9,361 nt of DNA. Origin: Candidatus Muproteobacteria bacterium RIFCSPHIGHO2_01_FULL_65_16. Lineage in GTDB: Bacteria > Pseudomonadota > Gammaproteobacteria > Acidiferrobacterales > Sulfurifustaceae. The stretch is from positions 1-9,361 of the forward strand of contig MFSY01000131.1 in assembly GCA_001785175.1 (NCBI GenBank), given 5' to 3'. Shown piece after piece: positions 1 to 6,065 of the stretch (positions are counted from its first letter, which is position 1; each line of letters starts with the position of its first letter). Position numbers and translations under genes: made by a program. The notes beneath the pieces were generated by a model. That model did no database searches. It was not told the DNA's origin and saw nothing but the letters and a program-made list of their open reading frames with translations.

Positions 1-68
1 CGAGTCGTTGGTCGGCCCGACCAGATTTATTCCTTTGGAAAACGTCTTCTGCTGCTCGGTGCGCGCGC
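1..68 (-). pseudogene. Truncated copy of the GIDE-type gene's 3' part (runs off the window edge)
   Basis: Bases 1-68 match 1804-1871 with only four mismatches (positions 34, 36, 48 and 58), and the match stops abruptly at 69. Read on the minus strand in the frame of the intact gene, it encodes ARTEQQKTFSKGINLVGPTN, which corresponds to residues about 263-284 of the GIDE-type protein with two substitutions (Q269K and E273K). The sequence upstream of the match in that frame is unrelated, so this piece lacks the 5' part of the gene. The window starts inside the repeat, so the match probably continues leftwards. It is either a remnant left by an insertion or partial duplication, or the end of a second diverged copy. 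Confidence 0.75.
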
Positions 69-139
69 CATGCCGAAAATATAGCTCTGAAGGCCGGTCC
101 AGGGGGTAAACAGTTCACGAGCCGACTTGTTGCGCGCGA

Positions 140-1492
140 TTACTTTGCATTGATTTGCCGCAATTGCGCGGCAAGATTCTGCGGCGCGATGAAGGTAAAT
201 GCGCGGCCTATCTTTCTCTGGTCCAGCAACCGCGATTTTGCCAACTCCAAGAGGTCGTTTCGGGCGGTGTCGTAAGTCACATTGTGCGATTGGCGATGGC
301 CCTGGATGCGGTAAATCGCACCGGGATGTCGTAGCGCATGATTCAGCAGGGCGATCTGACGGTAATTCAGCAATGCCCGGAGCTTTGGCGATTTACGGAT
401 CATCCCCTCTACTTCGTGCACCTCGGATGCCTTCTTTGCCAAGTATTTTTGCAGGTCGCCGATGGCGCGGAGAATAACTTTGAGTTGATGGATGATAAAG
501 TAAGTAACATCATTATCGTCCGTCTCGGTATAAAGATATGCGCGCGCGTACTCGGCCGGGGCGGCCCTTAGTATGCGTGATATCGAAATATATTCCGTGA
601 GCCAGTAACCCTGGCGGAGCATGGACCAATAAAAAATCGCGCGCGCAGTGCGTCCATTGCCGTCGGTGAAAGGGTGGTCGTAGCCCAACATGAAGTGAAG
701 CAGAATGGCGCGGATCACCGGATGCACAAAAGGTTCCGACTCCGCCTCGTTCGCAAAGCGGCAAACCCGGTCGAGGCGGGCCTTGAGTTCGGCGGCGTCG
801 GGGGGTGTGTGCAATACCTCGCCATCGCGCGCATCCACGACATGAATATTCTCCTCCGCGCGGCGCAACCGACCCACGGCCCGCGGGTCGTCGAGGGTGT
901 TTTCCGCCAGGATGCGATGCAGTTCGAGAACGATCGAGGGAGTGAGCTCCTCCGATACGACCTCGCGGATGAATCGCATGGCGCGATAATTGTTGAAGAT
1001 CATCTGTTCGCTGCGATCCCGAGGTTTCCTGCCCTCGCGCAGCATTTCCTTGGCTACCTTGCGCGTCGTCGAGGCGCCTTCCAACTGACTTGAGGTAATC
1101 GCCTCCTCGATTAGCGAACCGATCAGATAGGTGTCGCGTGTCTGCGGATTGGTTATCTGTTCGGCGGCTTGGATGCGTCCGCCCACGTCGCGATCCACCT
1201 GATGCAAAAACTTGTATACAAGATCGGGCAAGGCATACTGAAACGGGTGGCCGTGCTTGTCCTCGAACGGCAGTTTCTTGTAGAGAAACCGACGCGCATA
1301 TTTTGTGGCCGCCCACCATTCCTCCATCGAAAAGTCGTTGGGTGGGTTTAGATGGCGCAGCTTGTCCCAGTGCACGTATTCGCCGCGCGGGGTGGGCCCA
1401 AGCCCGCTTTCCACTATCATCAGGATGCGCTTGGCGCCGACAGCTTTTCTCATGATGTCGCCCAGCTTGGGTGGCGTCAGGGGAATTTTCAT
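140..1492 (-). CDS. Fic-domain AMP-transferase, class II self-inhibited, with C-terminal winged helix
   Basis: This 450-residue protein carries the complete Fic active-site motif HPFTDGNGRTAR (residues 273-284). Known Fic enzymes with this motif transfer AMP, or occasionally another nucleotide moiety, to a hydroxyl of a target protein. The catalytic His is H273. An inhibitory motif of the form (S/T)xxxE(G/N), SSQLEG at residues 134-139, lies N-terminal to the Fic core and marks the class II autoinhibited type, in which the Glu (E138) blocks ATP placement. Residues about 80-170 resemble a Fic N-terminal domain. Residues about 372-440 look like a winged helix-turn-helix, suggesting DNA binding. 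The ATG at 1492 follows AGAGAGG at good spacing. The gene is visibly AT-richer than its neighbours and sits between two copies of a piece of the next gene, suggesting acquisition. The target protein is unknown. Autoregulation through the upstream half-site array is inferred, not shown. Confidence 0.95.
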   Translation of the reverse strand: MKIPLTPPKLGDIMRKAVGAKRILMIVESGLGPTPRGEYVHWDKLRHLNPPNDFSMEEWWAATKYARRFLYKKLPFEDKHGHPFQYALPDLVYKFLHQVDRDVGGRIQAAEQITNPQTRDTYLIGSLIEEAITSSQLEGASTTRKVAKEMLREGRKPRDRSEQMIFNNYRAMRFIREVVSEELTPSIVLELHRILAENTLDDPRAVGRLRRAEENIHVVDARDGEVLHTPPDAAELKARLDRVCRFANEAESEPFVHPVIRAILLHFMLGYDHPFTDGNGRTARAIFYWSMLRQGYWLTEYISISRILRAAPAEYARAYLYTETDDNDVTYFIIHQLKVILRAIGDLQKYLAKKASEVHEVEGMIRKSPKLRALLNYRQIALLNHALRHPGAIYRIQGHRQSHNVTYDTARNDLLELAKSRLLDQRKIGRAFTFIAPQNLAAQLRQINAK

Positions 1493-1525
1493 CTTGGCCT
1501 CTCTGGCGACGTATCGGACCGAATC

Positions 1526-1616
1526 TACCGATTTGGTAGTTATTGGTATCTAATTGGTAGTTTGCCAGAAACCGGTCCAAATTACCAATTTGGTATATTT
1601 TGGTAGTAAATTGGTA
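1526..1616 (-). promoter_or_regulatory. Duplicated operator-like array of TTGGTA half-sites upstream of fic
   Basis: Eight half-sites form two units with identical internal spacing. Unit A has an inverted half-site TACCGA at 1526-1531, then TTGGTA at 1533, 1543 and 1554. Unit B has TACCAA at 1583-1588, then TTGGTA at 1590, 1600 and 1611. Each unit is therefore a 13-bp inverted repeat (TACCRA-T-TTGGTA) followed by two more direct half-sites 10 and 11 bp on. The units are offset by exactly 57 bp. The array begins 34 bp upstream of the fic start codon. Spacing of about one helical turn favours cooperative binding on one DNA face. I see no convincing sigma-70 promoter inside it. The Fic protein's own winged helix is the obvious candidate ligand, but this is inference. 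Confidence 0.75.
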
Positions 1617-1622
1617 GTTGGT

Positions 1623-1643
1623 GGGCTGGGGGGTGAGGGGGGG
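1623..1643 (+). other. G-rich tract with G-quadruplex pattern
   Basis: The plus strand has G runs at 1623-1625, 1628-1633 and 1637-1643, which can be split into four GGG runs with loops of 2, 6 and 1 bases. It lies between the GIDE-type stop codon and the fic operator array. RNA of the minus-strand genes would be C-rich here, so only the DNA strand could fold. It may be no more than a compositional quirk. Confidence 0.3.
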
Positions 1644-1665
1644 TCGTGCCGGACCTATGCCGGGC

Positions 1666-2655
1666 CTAGTTAAACCTGGTATTAAACAACCACACCCCCG
1701 CGCCGCCGAGCAGGAAGAAACCCGCGCCGTAGAGCCCGGCCCAGAGCCGATAGCGCTTGACGATGTCCGCCTGCGGGTAGGCCGAGAGGATGTAGGGGCG
1801 GCTCGAGTCGTTGGTCGGCCCGACCAGATTTATTCCCTCGGAAAACGTCTGCTGCTGCTCCGTGCGCGCGCGCAGGACCTCGCGTCGCGCCTGGGCGCGC
1901 GCCAGCATCCATTCCTTTTCGTCAATCCTGCCGTCCTGGTTCAGATCGAAGCGCTCCTTCAGCGCGGCCTGGTCCCGTTTCCATTCTTGCAGCAGGCCGC
2001 GCACGTCTTCGTCCACCGTCGTGTGGCCCATGAGGCTGCCGAGATTTTTCAGCAGCCCCAGGGCGTAGAGCTCCTCTCCGGGGTTGATGCGCCATTCGGT
2101 GAAGCGGTGGGGGTTGCCCGACGTATGCGCCGCGAGGAAGGCGGTGATGAAGTTCGTGCGCAGCGGCGCGCGCGACATGCCGGAGGACGAGTGCCACACG
2201 TCCTTGTGTTTCGGCGTCACCTCCGCCCCTTCCGGGTCAATGACGACGCGCCCGGTGTCGTCCTCGAGCCAGAAGGTCTCGGTGCTCTCGCCCTTATCCA
2301 CCACCTGCCAGCGGCGCTGGGCGCGCCCGCGGTTGTAGGTCGTGACCTGCTCCTCGACCCGGTAGCGGTACCAGACGCAGGGCAGGCCCGAGAGCGGCGC
2401 GACGATGGGCGGGCCGTCCATCAGCTTGCCCGCGCCCTCGAGCTCGATGTACCCCATGGGGGCGGAGCGGATCTTGGAGGTGGGGATGTCCTCGATGGTG
2501 CGCGCGCTGTGCAGGTCGCGCCAGGCGCGCCAGGCGGCGAAGGCGGCGGCGCCCGCCAGGAGCGCGATGCCGAACCCGACCGCGACCGGGTCGGACTGGC
2601 GGACGGATTGGGTCAGGTCGGCAAACCACTGGCCCAGAGGGCCCGTCGCCGCCAT
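1666..2655 (-). CDS. GIDE/BAM-type membrane protein (bacterial relative of mitochondrial MUL1/GIDE) with an EF-hand
   Basis: This 329-residue protein has a membrane segment near residues 26-43, a central soluble region, and a second membrane segment near 305-324. This TM-soluble-TM layout and the central LPCVWYRYRVEE region resemble the GIDE/BAM ('beside a membrane') domain of the E3 ubiquitin ligase MUL1. As usual for bacterial members, no RING finger is visible, so ligase activity is not implied. A canonical EF-hand loop DLNQDGRIDEKE (residues 237-248) has Asp, Asn, Asp, Gly, Ile and Glu at the classical positions, predicting calcium binding. The start at 2655 is an ATG 2 bp after the lemA stop, so the pair is probably co-translated and may act together at the inner membrane. 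The reading frame stays open far upstream across lemA, but that is high-GC shadow. Part of its 3' region is duplicated at 1-68. Confidence 0.85.
   Translation of the reverse strand: MAATGPLGQWFADLTQSVRQSDPVAVGFGIALLAGAAAFAAWRAWRDLHSARTIEDIPTSKIRSAPMGYIELEGAGKLMDGPPIVAPLSGLPCVWYRYRVEEQVTTYNRGRAQRRWQVVDKGESTETFWLEDDTGRVVIDPEGAEVTPKHKDVWHSSSGMSRAPLRTNFITAFLAAHTSGNPHRFTEWRINPGEELYALGLLKNLGSLMGHTTVDEDVRGLLQEWKRDQAALKERFDLNQDGRIDEKEWMLARAQARREVLRARTEQQQTFSEGINLVGPTNDSSRPYILSAYPQADIVKRYRLWAGLYGAGFFLLGGAGVWLFNTRFN
1804..1871. repeat. 68-bp direct repeat, intact copy (partner at 1-68)
   Basis: This segment, codons about 262-284 of the GIDE-type gene, recurs in the same orientation at 1-68 with 64 of 68 bases identical. 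The two copies flank the fic block, which is about 1.7 kb. This copy continues in frame to both sides and belongs to the complete gene. The other copy diverges at base 69. Confidence 0.85.
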
Positions 2656-2657
2656 GG

Positions 2658-3233
2658 CTAGCTGTTGAACAGCGCCTTGACGTTGACGTCCTTGAGTTCC
2701 GACTCCTCGAAGGTCAACAGCGGCCGCAGGCCGAAGCGGAACAGGCGCGCCACGATGCCGTCCGGGAACTGCTCGACGCGGACGTTGTTGATGTTGACGG
2801 AGTCGTTGTAGTACTCGCGCCGGTCGGCGATCTGCGCCTCGAGCTGCGAGATACGGTTTTGCAGGTGCTGGAAGTTTTCGTTGGCGCGCAGCTCCGGGTA
2901 GTTCTCGGCCACCGCGAACAGGTTCGCGAGCCCCACGCGCATCCGGGTCTCGGCCGCGCCGAGCGCCGCCACGTCGCCGGCCTCGCGCGCCTTGCCCACC
3001 GCGGCGCGCGCCTGGGTGACTTTCTCCAGCACCTCGCGCTCGTGCTTCATGTACTGCTTGCAGGTCTCCACGAGTTTCGGTAGCTCGTCGTGGCGCTGCT
3101 TGAGCAGCACGTCTATGTTCGACCACGCCTGGGAGACGTTGTGTTTCAGGCGCACGAAATTGTTGTAGATCAGAATGACGTAAAGCACGAGCGCGAGCAC
3201 GACGCCGGTAATGACAAATATGGTGACAGCCAT
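2658..3233 (-). CDS. lemA: LemA family protein
   Basis: This 191-residue protein has the LemA layout: a short N-terminal membrane anchor (residues about 4-23), the signature IYNNFVRLKHNVSQAWSNID (22-41) with QRHDELPKLVE after it (46-56), then a long alpha-helical region with coiled-coil character. The C-terminal part contains NENFQHLQNRISQLE and REYYNDSVNINN, also typical of the family. The length is normal. LemA proteins are membrane-anchored helical proteins with no established enzymatic role. They recur beside GIDE/BAM or TPM-domain proteins, suggesting an envelope-associated complex. The ATG at 3233 is preceded by AAGGGGGT at suitable spacing. The gene appears to start a two-gene operon with the GIDE-type gene 2 bp downstream. 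Family assignment is secure, but the function is not. Confidence 0.96.
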   Translation of the reverse strand: MAVTIFVITGVVLALVLYVILIYNNFVRLKHNVSQAWSNIDVLLKQRHDELPKLVETCKQYMKHEREVLEKVTQARAAVGKAREAGDVAALGAAETRMRVGLANLFAVAENYPELRANENFQHLQNRISQLEAQIADRREYYNDSVNINNVRVEQFPDGIVARLFRFGLRPLLTFEESELKDVNVKALFNS

Positions 3234-3273
3234 CGGACCCCCTTGAGCGAGCGACGAGTAACCGTTTGTTGGG

Positions 3274-3302
3274 AGTATAGACGCCGCGCCGTCGCCCGCC
3301 AG
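3274..3302 (-). promoter_or_regulatory. Candidate sigma-70 promoter for lemA
   Basis: On the minus strand a TATACT -10 box (3274-3279, five of six consensus bases) lies 17 bp downstream of CTGGCG (3297-3302, three of six). It sits in the 81-bp gap between the moeB-like stop and lemA, about 40 bp before the start codon. The -35 match is weak, so this is a candidate only. No clear terminator hairpin with a T tract is visible in the gap. Confidence 0.45.
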
Positions 3303-3314
3303 CCGGACGGCGCG

Positions 3315-4079
3315 TCAGCGGGCGACGGCGGAGACCTGAAGACCGCCGCAGACCGGGCAGGCGGGGTCGCGGCGCAGTTCGATCGTGCGCCATTCCATGG
3401 ATGCCGCGTCCAGCAGCAGCAGCCGGCCCTCCAGGGTCCGGCCGATGTCGAGCAGCACCTTGAGCGTCTCGGCCGCCTGGATGGAGCCGATGACGCCCGC
3501 GACCGGCGCGAAGATCCCGGTCTCGGCGCAGCGCTCGGCCGGCTCCTGCGTTTCCTGATAGAGGCAGCGATAACAGGGGCCGCCGCGATCGGGGCGGAAC
3601 ACCGACACCTGGCCCTCGAAGCGGATGACGGCGCCGGATATGAGCGGGCGTTGTTCGCGCACGCACGCCTGATTGACGGCGAAGCGCGTGGCGAAGTTGT
3701 CGCTGGCGTCCACCACCGCGTCCGCCAGCCGCACCTGTTCCGCGAGCTCGCGCTCGTCGAGTTTCATGTTGATGGCCGTGACCTCGATCTCGGGATTCAG
3801 CGCCAGCAGCGCGCGCCGGGCCGACGCGGCCTTGTCCGCGCCGATGGCATCGGTTGAATGGACGATCTGGCGCTGGAGGTTGGTGAGGTCCACCCGGTCG
3901 TGATCCACGATGACGAGCCGGCCGACCCCGCTCGCGGCGAGGTACATGGCGACCGGCGAGCCCAGCCCGCCGAGGCCGATGACGAGCACGCGCGCGCGCA
4001 GCAGTTTTTCCTGGCCCGCGATGTCCACCTGCGGCAGCAGGATGTGGCGGCAATAGCGGAGAAGTTGGTTGTCGTCCAT
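3315..4079 (-). CDS. moeB: HesA/MoeB/ThiF family adenylyltransferase, probably MoeB
   Basis: This 254-residue enzyme is predicted to adenylate the C-terminal glycine of a ubiquitin-like sulfur carrier (MoaD or ThiS) using ATP. The start RYCRHILLPQVDIAGQEKL is typical of the family. The Rossmann nucleotide loop is GLGGLG (residues 35-40), followed by the DHDRVDLTNLQRQ region and DASDN with D127. Two CxxC pairs, C169/C172 and C241/C244, form the zinc site. C184 in the AERCAETG segment is placed like the ThiF cysteine that forms the acyl-disulfide. The start chosen is the ATG at 4079, which matches the family N-terminus, 13 bp after the prmC stop. MoeB is favoured because moeB often follows prmC in gammaproteobacteria and no thiamine genes are near. 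A ThiF or dual role cannot be excluded from sequence alone. It is the last gene of the hemA cluster. Confidence 0.9.
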   Translation of the reverse strand: MDDNQLLRYCRHILLPQVDIAGQEKLLRARVLVIGLGGLGSPVAMYLAASGVGRLVIVDHDRVDLTNLQRQIVHSTDAIGADKAASARRALLALNPEIEVTAINMKLDERELAEQVRLADAVVDASDNFATRFAVNQACVREQRPLISGAVIRFEGQVSVFRPDRGGPCYRCLYQETQEPAERCAETGIFAPVAGVIGSIQAAETLKVLLDIGRTLEGRLLLLDAASMEWRTIELRRDPACPVCGGLQVSAVAR

Positions 4080-4092
4080 GGCGTTGCCGGGC

Positions 4093-4983
4093 TCAGGGGG
4101 CCGGGAGGCGGCCTTCGGTGACGCGCTCGCGTCCGGCCAGGTCGCGGTGGCGGACGATGTCACGCAGGCCCGCGTGCTCCAGGAGCGTGCCCACCGCCGG
4201 GCCCTGATCGTGCCCGTGTTCGAGCAGCAGCCGGCCGCCGGGCGCGAGGTGGCCGGTGGCCGCGGCGGCGATGCGCCGGATGGCATCGAGGCCGTCGGGG
4301 CCGGCGGCGAGCGCCGCACGCGGTTCGAAGCGCACATCGCCCCGGCCGAGATGCGGGTCGCCGGCGCGCACATAGGGCGGGTTGCTCACGATCAGCTCGA
4401 ACCTCATCCCCGCGAGCGGGGCGAACCAGTCACCCGCGCGGAACTCCACGTTGGCGATACCGAGGCGCGCGGCGTTTTCGCGCGCGAGGCCGAGCGCGGC
4501 CTCGGAGATGTCGGTGGCGATGATGTGGAGCCGCGGCCGCTCGCGCGCGAGGGCGAGCGCGATCGCGCCCGAGCCGGTACCGAGATCGGCGACGGTCCAT
4601 CCGGCGTCCGCGGGGATATGCGCCAGCGCCTGCTCCACCAGCAGCTCGGTTTCGGGGCGCGGGATAAGCGTCGCCGGCGCGACCTTCAGGTCCAGCGACC
4701 AGAACTCGCGCCGGCCCGTGAGATAGGCAACGGGCTCGCCCTGTTGGCGCCGCGCGCGCAGCGCATTCCATAGTTGCTCCTCGCTCGCCGTCAAAGGCCG
4801 TGCGCCCTGAACGATGAGCCCCGCGCGATCGAGCCCGCATACGTGCATCAGCAGCGCCTCGGCGTCCACCCGCGGGCTGGGACTGGCGGCCGCAAGCTCC
4901 GCCGTCGCCCGCGCCAGCGCATCCTGCAAGGTTTTTGCCTTGCAGCTTGCAGCTTGCAGCCTGAAGCTTGAAGCCGATTTCAT
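4093..4983 (-). CDS. prmC: PrmC (HemK), release-factor glutamine N5-methyltransferase
   Basis: PrmC uses S-adenosylmethionine to methylate the glutamine of the GGQ motif in release factors, raising termination efficiency. The 296-residue product has an N-terminal helical substrate-recognition domain, the segment [20 protein letters not shown] (92-111), the AdoMet-binding loop DLGTGSG (133-139), and the catalytic NPPY (201-204), which holds the target glutamine. FEPRAAL (219-225) is another family segment. The ATG at 4983 overlaps the prfA stop as ATGA, which supports this start and implies translational coupling of enzyme and substrate. Compared with Escherichia coli PrmC, about 16 extra residues ([16 protein letters not shown]) come first, mostly encoded by 7-bp tandem repeats. 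An in-frame TTG at codon 19 lies close to where the conventional protein would begin and could be an alternative start. Confidence 0.96.
   Translation of the reverse strand: MKSASSFRLQAASCKAKTLQDALARATAELAAASPSPRVDAEALLMHVCGLDRAGLIVQGARPLTASEEQLWNALRARRQQGEPVAYLTGRREFWSLDLKVAPATLIPRPETELLVEQALAHIPADAGWTVADLGTGSGAIALALARERPRLHIIATDISEAALGLARENAARLGIANVEFRAGDWFAPLAGMRFELIVSNPPYVRAGDPHLGRGDVRFEPRAALAAGPDGLDAIRRIAAAATGHLAPGGRLLLEHGHDQGPAVGTLLEHAGLRDIVRHRDLAGRERVTEGRLPAP
4939..4973. repeat. Five 7-bp tandem units inside the 5' end of prmC
   Basis: On the plus strand the units are CTTGCAG three times (4939, 4946 and 4953), then CCTGAAG (4960) and CTTGAAG (4967). They encode roughly residues 4-15 of PrmC, in the non-conserved N-terminal tail. 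Because 7 is not a multiple of 3, gain or loss of one unit would shift the frame between the ATG at 4983 and the body of the gene. Confidence 0.9.
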
Positions 4984-6062
4984 GCCGTCACCGCCGCCAG
5001 CTGCTCGGCCTGGTCCGCGACGCCGAGCGCGTCAATCAGCTCATCGAGCCGGCCTTCCATGACCTGATCCAGCTTGTAGAGCGTGAGGTTGATGCGGTGA
5101 TCGGTGACCCGCCCCTGGGGAAAATTGTAGGTGCGGATGCGTTCCGAGCGGTCGCCGCTGCCGACGAGGCTCTTGCGCGCGGCCGCCTCCTGCTCGCGTT
5201 GTTTGCGCCGCTCCGCCTCCAGCAGGCGCGCGGACAGGACCGAGAGCGCGCGCGCGCGGTTTTTGTGCTGCGAGCGCTCGTCCTGGCACTCGACCACGAT
5301 GCCGGACGGCAGGTGCGTCACGCGGATCGCGGAGTCGGTCTTGTTGACGTGCTGGCCGCCGGCGCCGCTGGCGCGGAAGGTGTCAATCTTGAGGTCGGTG
5401 GGATTGATCTCGATCGCGTCTATCGCCTCCGCCTCCGGCAGCACCGCCACGGTGCAGGTGGAGGTGTGGATGCGCCCCTGGGCCTCGGTCGCGGGCACGC
5501 GCTGCACGCGGTGCACGCCGGACTCGAACTTGAGGCGCGAGTACGCGTTCTTCCCCGCGATGCGCGCGATGATCTCCTTGTAGCCGCCGTGCTCGCCCGG
5601 GCTCTGGCTCACGATCTCCGCCTCCCAGCGGCGCGCGATGGCGTAGTAGTTGTACATGCGGAACAGGTCGCCGGCGAAGATCGCCGCCTCGTCGCCGCCG
5701 GTGCCGGCGCGGATCTCGAGGAACACGTTGCGCTCGTCGTTCGGGTCCTTGGGCAGCAGGTGCGTCCGGATATCCTGCTCGATCCGCGCGATCTCCCGCC
5801 CCGCCTGTTCCAGCTCCTCCTCGGCCAGCGCGCGGATGGCGCTGTCCTGGTCCTTGAGCATGGCGCGCGCCACCTCCTGCTGCTCGCCGGCGTGGCGATA
5901 GTCCTGGTACAGCCGCACCAGCGGGCTGATCCCGGCGTATTCCTGGGACAGCCGGCGGAACTTGTCCTGGTTGCTTATGACGGCGGGATCGGCGAGCGCC
6001 GCGGTGATCTCCTCGGAACGCGCGGCCAGGCCCACGAGCCTCGCCTCGATGGCGGGATTCAT
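4980..6062 (-). CDS. prfA: Peptide chain release factor 1 (RF1)
   Basis: RF1 recognises UAA and UAG codons in the ribosomal A site and triggers peptide release. At 360 residues it has the usual length. The tripeptide anticodon PAT (residues 190-192, within [14 protein letters not shown]) identifies RF1 rather than RF2. The catalytic GGQ is at 235-237 in [15 protein letters not shown], and Q237 is the expected PrmC substrate. [10 protein letters not shown] (118-127) and [13 protein letters not shown] (261-273) are further family segments. The ATG at 6062 lies 3 bp after the hemA stop, and its ribosome-binding site would fall within the end of hemA. The stop overlaps the prmC start. The arrangement hemA, prfA, prmC is strongly conserved in gammaproteobacteria. 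There are no unusual residues or breaks. Confidence 0.98.
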   Translation of the reverse strand: MNPAIEARLVGLAARSEEITAALADPAVISNQDKFRRLSQEYAGISPLVRLYQDYRHAGEQQEVARAMLKDQDSAIRALAEEELEQAGREIARIEQDIRTHLLPKDPNDERNVFLEIRAGTGGDEAAIFAGDLFRMYNYYAIARRWEAEIVSQSPGEHGGYKEIIARIAGKNAYSRLKFESGVHRVQRVPATEAQGRIHTSTCTVAVLPEAEAIDAIEINPTDLKIDTFRASGAGGQHVNKTDSAIRVTHLPSGIVVECQDERSQHKNRARALSVLSARLLEAERRKQREQEAAARKSLVGSGDRSERIRTYNFPQGRVTDHRINLTLYKLDQVMEGRLDELIDALGVADQAEQLAAVTA

Positions 6063-6065
6063 GGG

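Noticed and set aside
27..139. A readable frame just downstream of fic (RELFTPWTGLQSYIFGM) that might be a lost extension or another gene's end
   Set aside because: It crosses the repeat junction at 69, ends at a stop in the repeat, has no start of its own and matches nothing I recognise. It is too short to support a call.
513..1580. 355-residue minus-strand frame starting inside the operator array
   Set aside because: It overlaps most of fic in another frame. The fic frame has the catalytic motif, a good ribosome-binding site and a full-length domain layout.
1526..1616. Iterons of a replication origin
   Set aside because: The repeats resemble iterons in spacing, but there is no Rep gene and no DnaA-type box that I can see, and they sit directly upstream of fic. 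An operator is the simpler reading.
1666..4053. One very long open frame that would extend the GIDE-type protein to 795 residues
   Set aside because: The upstream part overlaps lemA and moeB in another frame and has low-complexity Arg/Ala/Gly composition. The family N-terminus and the ATG just after lemA fix the start at 2655.
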